Source: Torymus aiolomorphi
Taxonomy: Eukaryota > Arthropoda > Insecta > Hymenoptera > Torymidae
Length of the DNA stretch: 64,000 bases
Assembly (NCBI GenBank): GCA_036365515.1
Contig: CM070874.1
Span: 176,068,297 to 176,132,296, forward strand
Direction of reading: 5' to 3'
The notes below the pieces were generated by a model. It was given only the letters and a program-made list of their open reading frames with translations, searched no databases and was not told the origin of the DNA. Each line of letters opens with the position of its first letter. Position 1 is the stretch's first letter. This document shows, piece by piece, positions 22,345 through 35,930 of this stretch. A program made the translations under genes and the position numbers.

Positions 22345-22764
22345 ATTAAATAAATCTTGCCACTTATTTAAACAATTTGGTAGTAACCTTGCCTATTAGC
22401 TGCATCCAACAAATATTAATCAAAATCTACCATTAGCTGCAATTTCACCATTACGAATAAAAAATATTTGGCCGCAGTTTCAATATCCTTCGATGAAGGT
22501 ATATTAAGAAGCAGCCAGAGACTTTGAAAAAGGGTCATAAAATACATACTGGCACATTCGACAGAAAAAATGCAAACTTGAATTTTAACCAAAAATTGCA
22601 AAAAATTGAATTTTCAATCTTGCATAGCTTTTTTATTTTTGTAAATATCGACCTAAAATTTGAGGAACATTTTTTGTACATAAAAACTAAAAGAAAACGA
22701 GTTTTGAGCGATTTTGAAATTTTGAGCTGCTGACTTCACCGAAATATCCCATATATATATATAT

Positions 22765-25602
22765 GGGTCTTTCTTGTACTTTTCGGTCATAACCGGTCGC
22801 AGGGGGTCAACCGTTTTCCACGCTGATTTTTCCTGTGAAATTACATATAAAAAAGTGAGAAAGCCCCAATATTAGCTCCCCATATCCAATATTGAGACAG
22901 CTACACCGTGCTGAATTTCGAAAAATTGTCAAAAAATGGCTATTTTCGAAAAATTCTGTACGGCACGTTTTTTGATCAATTTGAATGATTCAAGAAGGAA
23001 TTTTGTTGCTATTTTGTCAAATTTTAGAAAAAAAATTTGTGGAATATAAATAACGCAATGAAATTTTTACACAAAGGAAAACGTGAATGTAAATATTTTT
23101 GTTTTTAAGGTTACGTTTCAACCTTTGTAGTTCCTCGAGTTTTATAGATATTGAGATCGGACACAACCTATTTTCTTCCTCTTAAAAAGACGTTTCATTT
23201 TCACTCGGCAAACGATTGATTTGATTAAATGCAAGCAAACATACAGCTTTTTTAAAATGGTCGATTTTCGAAAATCGCAATGGTGGCACCCCTGTAACTT
23301 TTTTCTATGAAAATCGATTGGGCTCGTATTGGGCGGAAAAAAAAGTTTTAACCTTCTAGAAAACGACCCAATTGGTTTCGTTCGGTTTTTTGGATATTTG
23401 CAAAAGTTACGAATTTTTCAAAATGGGGGTCTTTCGTATAAGTATCCATTAAGGGCGTGTTACACCTAGTGGCTTCTGAAGCCAAAATCAGCTGAATCGA
23501 TGGCTTTTCATGGGTCTAAATTACTTGAAATTCATGTATTTATTGCCCAAAGAGTTGAAAATATTAAAAATATTTAATTAAATAATTTTAAAATGCTAAC
23601 AACGACAACAAAAATTACAAAAACTCTTAAAATTAAGCAATTAAGAGTGGTTTTTCAATTTTTAAAAATAGTTAAACAAATAATTTTAATATTTTCAACA
23701 CTTCAAGCCATTACTGCATGAATTTTAAGTAATTTAGGACTTGTCCCATGAAAATTCATTGAATACTTTTTTAAAAAGGCCTCAGAAGCCACTATGTGTA
23801 AGACCCCCTTAATACGTAAAACACAAATCCTCAGTTTCTTGTTTGAGCATCCGCAGCAAAATTTATATTTCGATACATATTTTTACTATCCCATTTTTTA
23901 AAATATTCGAGTGACCGCATTATCGTTTGGATCTGTTCCTCATTGTATCTGTTCTTCAAAAATGTGTAAAAGGCTGATAGATCGAACTATATTCATTGCT
24001 TAAAGTGTTGTTCAAATAAACAAAACGAATCTATAGAAAACATAATCTATGGATATACGATCCCGGATACAAGAATCTTTCATGGAAAAAGAGACAGGAC
24101 CATTACAGACGAGCTTTTATAGATATAGAAACAATGTTTTAAAAAGTGGGATAGTAAAAATATGACAAGAAACTGATGATTTGTGTATTGTATTTTACGT
24201 ATTAAGGTGGTTCCGTGGAGATCAGAGTTGATTCAACACATACTTGAAATTACACACGAAGGTCAATAAAGACATAACGAATGTCATATCCAAATTTCAG
24301 AGCATTTTATCTTTTAGCTTCTGAGTAATTGCTGTGTTAAGTTACACGGATTACATGGAAGATATATCTATATATATCGAAACTGTCGCGTTATGTAACT
24401 GTTTCCATAAGAGCCCGCTATAAGAGTTGAACTTTGAAGTTGAATAATTTCATAACCGAGTTGACAAACGATCTGAAATTTCACACACTAATAGAAAATC
24501 AATTTTTGGAATGACGTAACCTTTTTCATTTCGGTATCGAACCTCCTTAAAGGGGGTCTTTACACATAGTGGTTTCTAAGAAATTTTTAAAAAAAAGTAT
24601 TCAATGAATTTTTATGGGACAAGTCCTAAATTACTTAAAATTCATGCAGTAATAGCCCGAAGAGTTGGAAATATTAAAATTATTTGATTAAGTATTTTTA
24701 AAAATACTTAAAAACCACTTTTAATTGCTTAATTTTAAGAGTTTTTGTAATTTGCTTTGTCGTTTTTAGCATTTTAAAATTATTTAATAAAATATTTTTA
24801 ATATTTTCAACTCTTCGGGCAATAAATACATGAATTACAAATAATTTAGACCCACGAAAAGCTATCGATTCAGTTGATTTTGGCCTCAGAAGCCACTAGG
24901 TGTAATACACCCTTAATGGATACGTATACGAAAAACACCTATTTTGAAAAATTCGTAACTTTTGCAAATATCGAAAAAAACCGAACGAAACCAATTGGAT
25001 CTTTTTCTAGAAGGTTAAAACTTCTTTTTTCGCTCAATACGAGCCCAATCGATTTTGATAGAGAAAAGTTACAGGGGTGCCAACATTGCGATTTTCGAAA
25101 ATCGACCATTTTGAAAGAGCTGTATGTTTGCTTGCAGTTAATCAAATCAATCGTTAGCCGAGTGAAAATGAAACGTCTTTTTAAGAGGAAGAAAATAGGT
25201 TGTGTACGATCTCAATATCTATAAAACTCGAGGAACTACAAAGGTTCAAAGGTAACCTTAAAAACAAAAATATTTAGATTCACGTTTTCCTTTGTGTAAA
25301 AATTTCATTGCGTTATTTATGTTCCACAATTTTTTTTTCTAAAATTTAACAAAATAGCAAAATAATTCCTTCTTGAATTATTCAAATCGATCAAAAAACG
25401 AGCCGTACAGAATTTTTCGAAAATAGCCATTTTTTGACAATTTTTCGAAATTCAGCACGGTGTAGCTGTCTCAATATTAGATATGGGGAGCTAAGATTGG
25501 GGCTTTCTCACTTTTTTTATATGTAGTTTCACAGGAAAAATCAGCGAGGAAAACGGTTGACCCCCTGCGACCGGTTATGACCGAAAAGTACAAGAACGAC
25601 CC
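22765..25602. mobile_element. Foldback element with arms of about 1.05 kb
   Basis: The left arm, about 22765-23812, starts GGGTCTTTCTTGTACTTTTC. The right arm, about 24551-25602, ends with its inverse, and both sides are bordered by (TA)n. The arms match over their whole length with small differences. Inner parts fold again: 23455-23810 is a hairpin (CACCTAGTGGCTTCTGA against its inverse), and 23813-23905 is inverted at 24135-24206. The central 24207-24545 is unpaired AT-rich DNA. Frames in the arms (for example 24874-25224) have no domain and occur in both arms. This is a non-autonomous foldback transposon. Confidence 0.85.
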
Positions 25603-25867
25603 ATATATATATAATATATACACTAATCGGGGTTTATGTAGCCCAAGACTGTATATTAATACCTACAGCCCAGAGTTCCCTATGGAAAGTGACTAAAGAA
25701 ATAATGGACCCTGGGGTTATAGACTCTAGGTCGGACCGCATAAATCCCTATATTTAGAAATATTATGAAGCCCGGGCTGCATAATCAAAATCGGGCTCGA
25801 TAAACCCCTATATATAAAAAAACGGGCTTTATAAACCCCTTTCTAGAAATGTATATATATATATATA
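25603..25867 (+). mobile_element. (TA)n-bracketed iterated-word element, copy 2
   Basis: Bounded by ATATATATATAATATATA on the left and (TA)n near 25850-25867 on the right. The core GTGACTAAAGAAATAAT is at 25689-25705 and continues identically to copy 1 for another 15 bp. The iterated word is of the type GGGCTTTATAAACCCC: one inverted copy (GGGGTTTATGTAGCCC) before the core and about four direct variants after it. It abuts a Helitron 3' end at 25868. Confidence 0.75.
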
Positions 25868-25906
25868 CTAGGGGGGCTGCGCCCCCTACTCGCTCCGTTC
25901 GTCAAC
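25868..25906 (-). terminator. Helitron 3' end: GC hairpin plus CTAG
   Basis: On the minus strand GGGGGCGCAGCCCCC forms a tight stem-loop immediately followed by CTAG and then a T of the TA-rich target, the canonical Helitron 3' signature (hairpin, CTRR, insertion between A and T). The same end recurs at 40425. The hairpin is thought to stop rolling-circle transfer. Confidence 0.75.
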
Positions 25907-26204
25907 CCCCAACTTTGAAAAATAAAACCTTGAAGACTTTGAACCTATTTATTTTCAAGGTAGTGATTTTTTTGAATATATAAGAGTACATTTACGCTAT
26001 CAATTTTGATTTAAAAATCTTTTGTTGTATTTTATTTTTATTATTTTATGTATAAACTGAAACTTAAATAAATTTCGTATACCGATTTCATTTTAGCTAT
26101 TGATTTAGAACTCTTATAATCTCGTTTAAACAATTTCTCATTTATTTTATACTATTATTGCATATATTTTATATTGTGAAATTTGTTTTTTGAAAATATA
26201 AGAG

Positions 26205-28809
26205 CATAATCACTTTAAAAAATTTGATTTAAAAATCTTTTCTTTGATTTTCTTTGTATTTTTATATGGATCAAATCGAAACTTAATTAAATTTTATATA
26301 CAATTTTCATTTAGCTAATTATTAAAATCTCTTATCATTCAAATAATTTCTCCTTTATTTTATACTTTTATTGCGTATATTTTATATTGAGAAATTTGGT
26401 TTTTGAATATATATGAACATATTTTTTAATAAATATATGCAATAAATATATATACATATTTACTTATATAACTAATTGTTTTTTTTAATTATCAAGAATT
26501 TCTTTCCAAACAATATTTTCAATTTCTAATGAATTTTCTAAATTATTTTGTACATATGCGACGTTTCACGTTAAATCGATCAAGGCTCTCGCCAAAATTT
26601 GGGGACACTTACAAAACTGATTGTTTGCTGAAAAAATTTGTCTTTCCATGTACTTTAAGATGTTATATGGCAGAATTCATAAATCCAATATGGCGGCCCA
26701 ATATGGCGCCTGGAAGTGTAAAAAAATCAAGATTCATCCAATAAACTACCGCCAGTGAACATATTATTGATGAATCCCCCTCCAAATGACCTTAATAGGG
26801 CTTTCGAGATCGCTGTTCATAAATCTTGTTATTTTCAGACGATTCAAGACTTTTATATAACTGCTTAGTAAACCATAAATCACAAAATTTTTATACAAAC
26901 AAAGATCAATGGTCGATTTTACAGACAAAACAAGTTAGGATAGTCATGTCGTATGTTTTTAAAGTCAATTAATCATAAATTTAAGTCAGTTCGACAGTAT
27001 CGTATCACTTTGTGATCCTAACCTCAAAAGATATTGAGAAATCAGTACTTATATTCATATCGCGAATTAAATCTACTTACGATAAGACTACTTATTTCTC
27101 ATATTTTTGGGATTGCTAAATCGTAATTTAAAGTAGGTTCGATAGTAACATGCCACGTTCTGATACTAACCTCAAAAAGATTTTTTTAATCCTCGTAATG
27201 CTCGATATTCTTAATGGTTGGACTGCGCACTGATTAAATCAAGCTGTTAAATTGTTACACGATTTAGTAGGAAAAATAGCTACTGTCAAGTCTTTTTGGT
27301 GTTTAGGTTAAGAATGTCGAGCATTACGAGGATTAAAAAAATCTTTTTGAGGGTAGTATCAGAACGTGGCTTGTTACTATCGAACCTACGGGGGCGGTCC
27401 AGAGTTTCGACGATTCGCTATAAAATTGAAGTCAACCATAGATGTTTTTCAGTTCCACAAATAATAATGCAGATTGTTCTTAATTTCGAAATTCTAAATT
27501 ACGAAAATCATATTTACAAATGTAACACTTCACCTACTGTCCAAAACATCGAATTTCATTAATACGACCTCAAAGCAAATATAAGCTGTTTCTAATGATT
27601 TATTTCGAAGTATCTATATTGTACCCCTATTAAAATTCTATTAATGAAATTCGATATTTTGGACAGTAGGTGAAGTGTTACATTTGTAAAGATGATTTTC
27701 GTAATTTAGAATTTCGAAATTAAGAACAATCTGCATTATCATTTGTGGAACTGAAAAACATCTATAGTTGACTTCAATTTTATAGTGAATCGTTGAAAAT
27801 CTGGACCCCCCCCCCCCCCGAACCTACTTTAAATTACGATTTAGCAGTCCCAAAAATATGAGAAATAAGTAGTCTCTAATGATTTAATTCGCGATATGAA
27901 TATAAAGTCCTGATTTCTCAATATCTTCTGAGGTTAGGATCACAAAGTGATACGATATTATCGAACTGACTTAAATTTATGATTAATTGACTTTAAAAAC
28001 ATACGAAATGACTACCCTAACTTGTTTTGATCTTTGTTTGCATAAAAAGTTTGTGATTTATGGTTTACTAAGCAGTTATATAAAAGTCTTGAATCGTCTG
28101 AAAATAACAAGATTTATGAACAGCGATCTCGAAAGCCCTATTAAGGTCATTTGGAGGGGGATTCATCAATAATATGTTCACTGGCAGTAGTTTATTGAAT
28201 GAATCTTGATTTTTTTTACACTTCCAGGCGCCATATTGGGCCGCCATATTGGATTTATGAATTCTGCCATATAACATCTTAAAGTACTTGGAAAGACAAA
28301 TTTTTTCAGCAAAAAATCAGTTTTGTAAGTGTCCCCAAATTTTGGCGAGAGCCTTGATCGATTTGACGTGAAACGTCGCATATATACAAAATAATTTAGA
28401 AAATTCATTAGAAATTGAAAATATTGTTTGGAAAGAAATTCTTGATAATTAAAAAAAACAATTAGTTATATAAGTAAATATGTATATATATTTATTGCAT
28501 ATATTTATTAAAAAATATGTTCATATATATTCAAAAACCAAATTTCTCAATATAAAATATACGCAATAAAAGTATAAAATAAAGGAGAAATTATTTGAAT
28601 GATAAGAGATTTTAATAATTAGCTAAATGAAAATTGTATATAAAATTTAATTAAGTTTCGATTTGATCCATATAAAAATACAAATAAAATCAAAGAAAAG
28701 ATTTTTAAATCAAACTTTTTAAAGTGATTATGCGCAAAAAATCAGTTTTGTAAGTGTCCCCAAATTTTGGCGAGAGCCTTGATCGATTTGACGTGAAATG
28801 TCCCATATA
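26205..28809. mobile_element. Nested foldback inserted in the Helitron helicase
   Basis: About 26205-27130 and 27825-28733 are inverted copies. Sharp inner ends, TATGCGACGTTTCACGT near 26556 and its inverse near 28384, probably mark the foldback proper. A third copy of that end, 75 bp, lies at 28734-28809, directly repeating 28311-28386, and joins the helicase codons at a TA-rich point (NPDNVY). The loop contains two more hairpins: 27136-27215 with 27309-27389, and 27395-27560 with 27640-27800. A 15-base C run lies at about 27808-27822. No gene is present; short frames appear in mirrored pairs. Confidence 0.8.
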
Positions 28810-30372
28810 TACGTTATCTGGATTTCTACATCGTGATAAAGCAACATATAATAGACCGTGTGAGAATAATTGCCTTTTGATGTATAGCCCTACATAATCA
28901 AAACTTTGTTCCTGAGATTTATTAATGGTCATGCAAAATGCTAATGTTAATGGAAACTGTTTTCTATAAAGAATAAACGGTAATGAAGAAGATTCTCCTA
29001 TATTTAATGTAATTCTTGAATAAAAAATCTATTACCTACTTTTTCTCCTGTTAATATTTCTGCTTCAATATTATATCTAAATAATTTGGTTATTTTAAGT
29101 CTAGTACCGTTACACAAACCTTCGTGTATACTCAAATTTCTAATTAACATAACAATAGCATTAACTTTTAAATCTAATTTATAAGGTGGCAAACCTTCAT
29201 AAATATTGTTTAATATTTGTATTGGAAAAAATAGATGAATGTTGTCATCACTTTGATCAACACCTTTATGAGTCGCATAATCTGTACTATAATAAGTCTT
29301 CTTATCACCATTTAATAACATTAAAATTTTTTTATTCAAAAATTTAATGACTTCATTATGAGGTGCTAAAATAACACGATCATAATCATTTATTTTCTTA
29401 ATATTTTTATAAATTTGTAAAAAAACATCGTTAGTTCTCCAATTATTAGGTATTATAAAAGGATTTATATTACCGTCTCCAAATTGTAATAATAATTTTG
29501 AGAATTCATTATTCTGGGAACGAATATTGTGTTTTAATTTGAAAATTTTAAATAAATGCCAAAGTTCAGAATATTTAGTAGTGTCTTCAATTATAGCACT
29601 TCTAAATCCGTTTTTCATTACTGGGAGTATTTGTCGAAAATCACCTCCTAAAATTATTAATTTTCCCCCAAAAGGTAAATCGTTTGTACGTAAATCTCTT
29701 AAAGTTCTGTCAATAATTTCTAAAGCTTTTTTGGATATCATAGATGCTTCATCCCAGATTATGACTTCTGTTTCTTTTAATTTCTTTTTATCTGATTCTA
29801 ATTTTAAAAAAGGATTTTCAATACTATTTAAATCTAATGGTAATCTAAAGGTTCTATGAGTAGTCATTCCTTTGGGTAATAGAATAGACGCTATACCAGT
29901 CCAAGCCATTGATATAATATTTTTTCCTTTTGATAGAAAATAATAAATTAAAGTTTTATATAAAAATATTTTACCCGAACCTCCAGGACCGTCTATAAAA
30001 TTTATTTTATTTATAATTTTTATAAGTTGTTTGAAAATAAATTTTTGATCTTCATTTAATTTTGTAAACATATCTTCGAATATTTCCTTACTAATTGAAA
30101 TTATTTTACTATCGTATTTTATATAATTTATGATGGGATCAGGTTCAGGTAATCCAAAATCTGTACAAGATAAATCTTCCAACAATAATAATTTATTTAT
30201 ATGATCTAAAGCTAAGTTATCTTTATTTTTATGAAAATCTTCACTAAAGTATTTTTAAAAATTTTCCCAAATAATATTGGCTTGAATATTTTCTGTTAGT
30301 AGAAACGAAGTAAAAAATTTACGTAATTGAAAAGGTAACATGATACGACATGCTTCTTCAAAAATTTTTTAA
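28800..30372 (-). pseudogene. Helitron PIF1-like helicase domain, broken
   Basis: The frame 30185-29004 and its upstream continuation (MLPFQLRKFFTSFLL near 30340, with a stop near 30256) encode the helicase of a Helitron RepHel protein. Walker A is GPGGSGKIFLYKT, where the usual Thr/Ser after GK is Ile, which should impair nucleotide binding. Walker B is IIWDEASM, followed by GGDFRQILPV and LKHNIRSQ. The C-terminal helicase motifs MTINKSQEQSFDYVGLY and YVALSRCR lie in another frame at 28932-28800, after a frameshift near 29000-28940, and end where a foldback element is inserted. In a live Helitron it would unwind DNA during rolling-circle transposition. Confidence 0.85.
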
Positions 30373-30374
30373 AT

Positions 30375-31080
30375 TTATAAATCGTTTTCTATTAAATCCA
30401 TTGCAGTCGCACCTTCTTTATGAGTATTATACGTTACATTTTTATATGTACGTAAATCTTTAAAGGATGTAGCGCCTTTTATACGACTTAATATTAATTT
30501 TAAAGCGAATCTTTCAGAATCTTTTGGAGATACTATATTTAAACGTCCAATAGCATAATGTTTTTGTTCGCGTCCACGTTTTACCCAAACTTTTTTTGCG
30601 TTAAATATATAATAATGCGGTATATTAACGTATTTTATATTATTTGCAAATTTATCATTTTTATTCAAGTCAAACCACGCTGTTAAAGTTGTTTTCCAAT
30701 TATCAAGAGCATCTATTTCATAATTTTCTTCAAAAACAATTTTTTGTTGATTTTCTGTATGAACTGCTAAACGGATAACAGTATGACTCCTTCCACATAA
30801 GGGAAATTTTTGTAACCGCCATGCTGCTTCCATTGGGCTCAAGTACCGTCCATCAATATATTTAGTAATTTCATCATATTTCATCATATATATATTCCAT
30901 TTCTTTTGTCATCATTTTTTTTAATGTACAAAAAGCTCTATCACTACTTTTATGTATATAATCAAAAATATATTTGATGCTTTGAATTGAAGCACAATAT
31001 TCAACATTAATATGACATTTATATTTTTCTAATAAAAATTTATTGTAAGGAACTACCATTGAATTATCTACTGGAATAAT
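30375..31080 (-). pseudogene. Helitron Rep Y2 region and Rep-helicase linker, frameshifted
   Basis: 31059-30874 begins MVVPYNKFLLEKYKCHINVEYC and carries SIKYIFDYIHK. The two Tyr spaced by four residues are the Y2 nucleophile pair of Helitron Rep, and both are retained. A shift near 30885 leads into 30887-30375 (ITKYIDGRYLSPMEAAWRL, FPLCGRSHTVIRLAVH, TAWFDLN), the conserved segment that joins Rep to the helicase. The upstream neighbour in the protein is displaced by the insertion at 31.1-32.7 kb. Confidence 0.8.
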
Positions 31081-31082
31081 TT

Positions 31083-31203
31083 TGCTTCCTCATAGAGGAA
31101 GCTTTGTGATAGTAAAAAAAAAAGTTTATGAGATAATGTGTTAGAAATGTTATTTAGCAAATTTGAAATCGAAATACACTATTTTTAGAAAATGTCCGTA
31201 TGG

Positions 31204-31269
<66 letters not shown>

Positions 31270-32745
31270 CCGTATACGCTGATATCCATGATCTACTCGA
31301 CCGATTTTAACGGGAGAGTGATCATTTTTTTAGATTTTGCTTCCACAATTGGAGTCAATATTCTATTTTTGTAAAATTTAATTTGTTTTTTATAGCCATT
31401 TTTTTATTTTCAAAATTTTTTTTTCGATTTTTTTAATATTTAGAACAAATATTGTTTATATATCATGAATTCTCTGTATGTAGGATAAAATTATCTACAA
31501 TTTAAAAAAAAAAAAAGTCGGTAGCTATATTTCGTCATAAGTTATCGATGAAAACGTAATTTTTTGTAAATAGGTTATATTTCGAAATTAAAAAAAGATA
31601 TTAACATGAATATTTTTTTTGGTTATAAAGGATATTAAGTACTATAACTTACTAAATTTTTAGGTTTTTTTATTCATTATTTTTTGAGAAAAAAAATAAT
31701 TTATAAAAAAAAGTGATTTTTTTTGTCGTTCAATAACTATAGTAAAATTGGCTTAATCACTTTGAAATTCTTTATAGGGGTAGATTTTGTATACCAATCG
31801 AGTGAGTTCTTTGGGCAAAAGGATTGATCCATAAATTTCGAAGATATTTGAGGTTAAAATTTTTTTCAATTTTTTTTTAAATCGTAATTTCTCGAGAACG
31901 GCTCTAATGTATCTAAATGGGGTGGGTGGTATTCGAAAGAGAATTAAATTACCTATATTTTCTAAAAAAATTAATTCTCTAGCTATCACGGTTCTTTTGT
32001 TATTAACAAAAACGTAAAAATTGAAAAATGAAAAAAAATGAGTTTTATCTGTTCAAATATTACAAGAGTAAAATTGTCTTATTCGCTTCAAAATTCATTG
32101 TAGAGGTATATTATTGATAGTTCTAAAATTTTTCTAGACATTTTAAAAATCTATTTCTTGAGGATTAATTTATAATTTTTTTTTAATTTAATTTATAATT
32201 AAATTTAATTTAATTTATAAAAAGATAATTTTAGTTTATAATATCTCTGAAAATTATGAACCAATCATTTTGCCAAAAAAACTCTGCCGAGAACTATCAA
32301 TAATATACCTGCACAATGAATTTTGAAGCGAATAAGACAATTTTACTATCTTAATAGTTGAACATCCAAAACTCATTTTTTTTTATAATTTTAAAATTTT
32401 TACATTTCTGTTAATAACAAAAGAACCGTGATAGCTAGAAAATTAATTTTTTTTTTTAAATATAGGTAATTTAATTATGTTTCGAATGCTATAAATTACA
32501 TTCAAATACATAGAGCTCTAAATATCAGTTGCAAATTTATAGGCAATTGTGATACATATTTTATGTATGTGAAATTTTGTGGAAATGTATAATCTATAAA
32601 AATTTAAATAAATTATGTTGGAGTTTTGTTATTTCTGTCTTTCTGAAGTATTAAATTTTAAATATTGGAATTAAAAATTAATTAAAGGAATCAGTAAATT
32701 AAGTTTGAGGAAGCTACGTGCCAATGAATTGGCAGCGGTTTTTTG
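31083..32745. mobile_element. AT-rich non-coding insert in the Helitron Rep gene
   Basis: Rep codons stop at about 32745 and resume at about 31080. The insert has a small hairpin at one end (GCTTCCTCATAGAGGAAGC, 31084-31102) and the word CGCTGCCAATTCATTGGCACG at the other, the latter also found at 44664. It contains a (TG)n tract at 31204-31266. Inverted segments at about 31950-32005 and 32405-32470 share GCTATCACGGTTCTTTTGTT or its complement. Part of it (31740-31990) has a diverged inverted copy at 47645-47918, so this is a dispersed repeat family. No coding sequence. Confidence 0.65.
31204..31266 (+). repeat. (TG)n microsatellite
   Basis: About 30 uninterrupted TG units, lying inside the AT-rich insert within the Helitron. 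Confidence 0.95.
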
Positions 32746-34680
<1,935 letters not shown>

Positions 34681-34684
<4 letters not shown>

Positions 34685-35075
34685 GAACACACGAAGGTTC
34701 TGCATTTTTTTTTGGTAATAAGGTATTTGGCGTTATATGACAAACTTGTCTTTGAATTTTTAAATTATAAATAGCTTTTTTCTTTTTGTATTTTACGTTT
34801 GCACTAAATGTAGCAAAGCAAAATAAGTTATTATAATATCTGATTAAAGTTCGAAAATTATTATCATATAATAATAGATTCTTTAGTGTTTTATTATATA
34901 TACTTAGCGGAGACAAAATTATTTTACCCTTACTGCAACAAATTGATTTATGATTTTCTTCTTTCCAATATACTGCCGAACAAAATTTACAAACATAACT
35001 CATATTACCAAAATATGATTCACACTCTAAATTTTTATTTTTACTACATTTCTGTTTATTTACTTTTAACGTAGA
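34681..35075 (-). pseudogene. Helitron protein N-terminal zinc-finger region
   Basis: The frame is open from about 35075. It contains SYVCKFCSAVYWKEEN and SICCSKGKIIL, the CxxC...C-C cluster that begins the conserved part of Helitron proteins, then LLYDNNFRTLIRYYNN, VCHITPNTLLPKKNAEP and CVQLYIY at the (TA)n boundary. Upstream codons (KVNKQKCSKNKNLECESYFGN) are also open before the Met at 35003, so that Met need not be the start. The coding match ends at about 35078 against unrelated sequence. Confidence 0.8.
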
Positions 35076-35078
35076 AAA

Positions 35079-35600
35079 GGATGATGACGCGAGATGTTCG
35101 AGGACGAGCTCGGCAACGCCTCTCCTACACTATATGTATATAAGAGAAAGAGAGAAGAAGAGAGAGATAGAGAGAGAGAGGGAGAGAAAGAACTAACGAA
35201 GGCACTCAATCCGTCTCTCGACGTTTTCTCATGCTCTGTTTGCAGTTGCTGCACTTTTCTTTGGAAAGAAAAAATACGGACAGCGTTCGACTTGTAATTG
35301 AACTGTCAAATGATTGCGCATACGCCGCGCTGCGCTCGCGTGAGTTTGGCGTTATCCTTGATTTGAATAATTAAGAAGTTTCCTTTCAAAAAGTTGCTCT
35401 GTAATTAATTGGTCTCGTTAATTGCGGAGAAAAGCCGCGCATTATAATAAATGCGCGAAAGCGCTTCTTACGCTGATGGCAGGAGGGTGGCATAGTTTGT
35501 TTTCAGAAAGCAGCCTGTTATTTGTGTATCGAGGTGAAGAACTGACAACGGAGCGATGCAAAAGTTGTCGACAGAAGTGTCTTCTGCATCACAGAGAGTT
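35079..35600. other. Non-coding, GC-richer DNA with a GA-rich tract
   Basis: A purine tract (GAGAGAGA variants) lies at about 35140-35190, with a TATATGTATATAAG word just before it. The rest has mixed composition. Open frames (for example 35422-35805) run into the minisatellite and show no domain. This may be flanking host DNA, but nothing can be assigned. Confidence 0.5.
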
Positions 35601-35602
35601 GT

Positions 35603-35878
35603 CATTAGAGGGACAATGTGGAGGGACAATGCGGAGGGACAATGCGGAGGGACGCGGAGGGACGCGGAGGGACGCGGAGGGACGCGGAGGGACGCGGAGG
35701 GACGCGGAGGGACAAGACCCTTTTTGCGAAGGGACGCGGAGGGACGCGGAGGGATACGGAGGGACGCGGAGGGACATGCGGAGGGACAATGCAGACCCCA
35801 AATAACGCAAAAAACAGTGAATTTTACGTTATTTTGTGGAGGGCACTTTGCGGAGGGACGCGGAGGGACGCGGAGGGT
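35603..35878 (+). repeat. Minisatellite with 10-bp unit GGGACGCGGA
   Basis: Units of GGGACGCGGA or GGGACAATGCGGA repeat about 20 times in two blocks (35610-35785 and 35835-35878), with a spacer holding AAGACCCTTTTTGCGAA. Because the period is 10, all three frames give the same Arg/Asp/Glu/Gly peptide, so the frames here are artefacts. Runs of GG and GGG could form G-quadruplexes on the plus strand. Confidence 0.9.
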
Positions 35879-35930
35879 TAACGACTCAATTCAGCTTACA
35901 CCTATATAGTATAGTAAGATATATATATAT

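Larger units (their letters stand above)
15776..22430 (+). mobile_element. Penelope-like element 2 (PLE2), plus strand, interrupted by a pogo element
   Basis: PLE2 mirrors PLE1: RT (15.8-17.3 kb), endonuclease (17.4-17.7 and 21.65-21.89 kb), tail, hammerhead-like motif (22302-22344) and the terminus near 22430. The pogo element at 17701-21653 interrupts the endonuclease codons. With that insert removed, PLE1 and PLE2 form a palindrome with arms of about 2.5 kb joined at about 15775. PLE2 retains about 40 more N-terminal codons than PLE1. Confidence 0.85.
7989..22764. mobile_element. Foldback element split by nested insertions
   Basis: The 190 bp at about 7989-8180 reappear inverted at about 22575-22760, and the next block, about 11770-11905, continues the same inverted match at 22445-22575. 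If the insertions are removed, the two ends form one inverted repeat of about 330 bp bordered by CATATATATATATGG-type sequence. The interior has been filled by a DDE transposon (8.2-11.8 kb), a smaller foldback (11.9-13.3 kb), two PLEs and a pogo element. No protein of its own is visible, so it is best described as a non-autonomous foldback/MITE-like element. Confidence 0.6.

Noticed and set aside
24874..25224. 116-codon frame in the right arm of the large foldback
   Set aside because: A mirrored, partly broken version exists in the left arm; no domain or codon bias supports a gene.
35422..35909. Overlapping frames with Arg-Arg-Asp-Ala-Glu-Gly repeats
   Set aside because: Direct consequence of the 10-bp minisatellite, present in all three phases.
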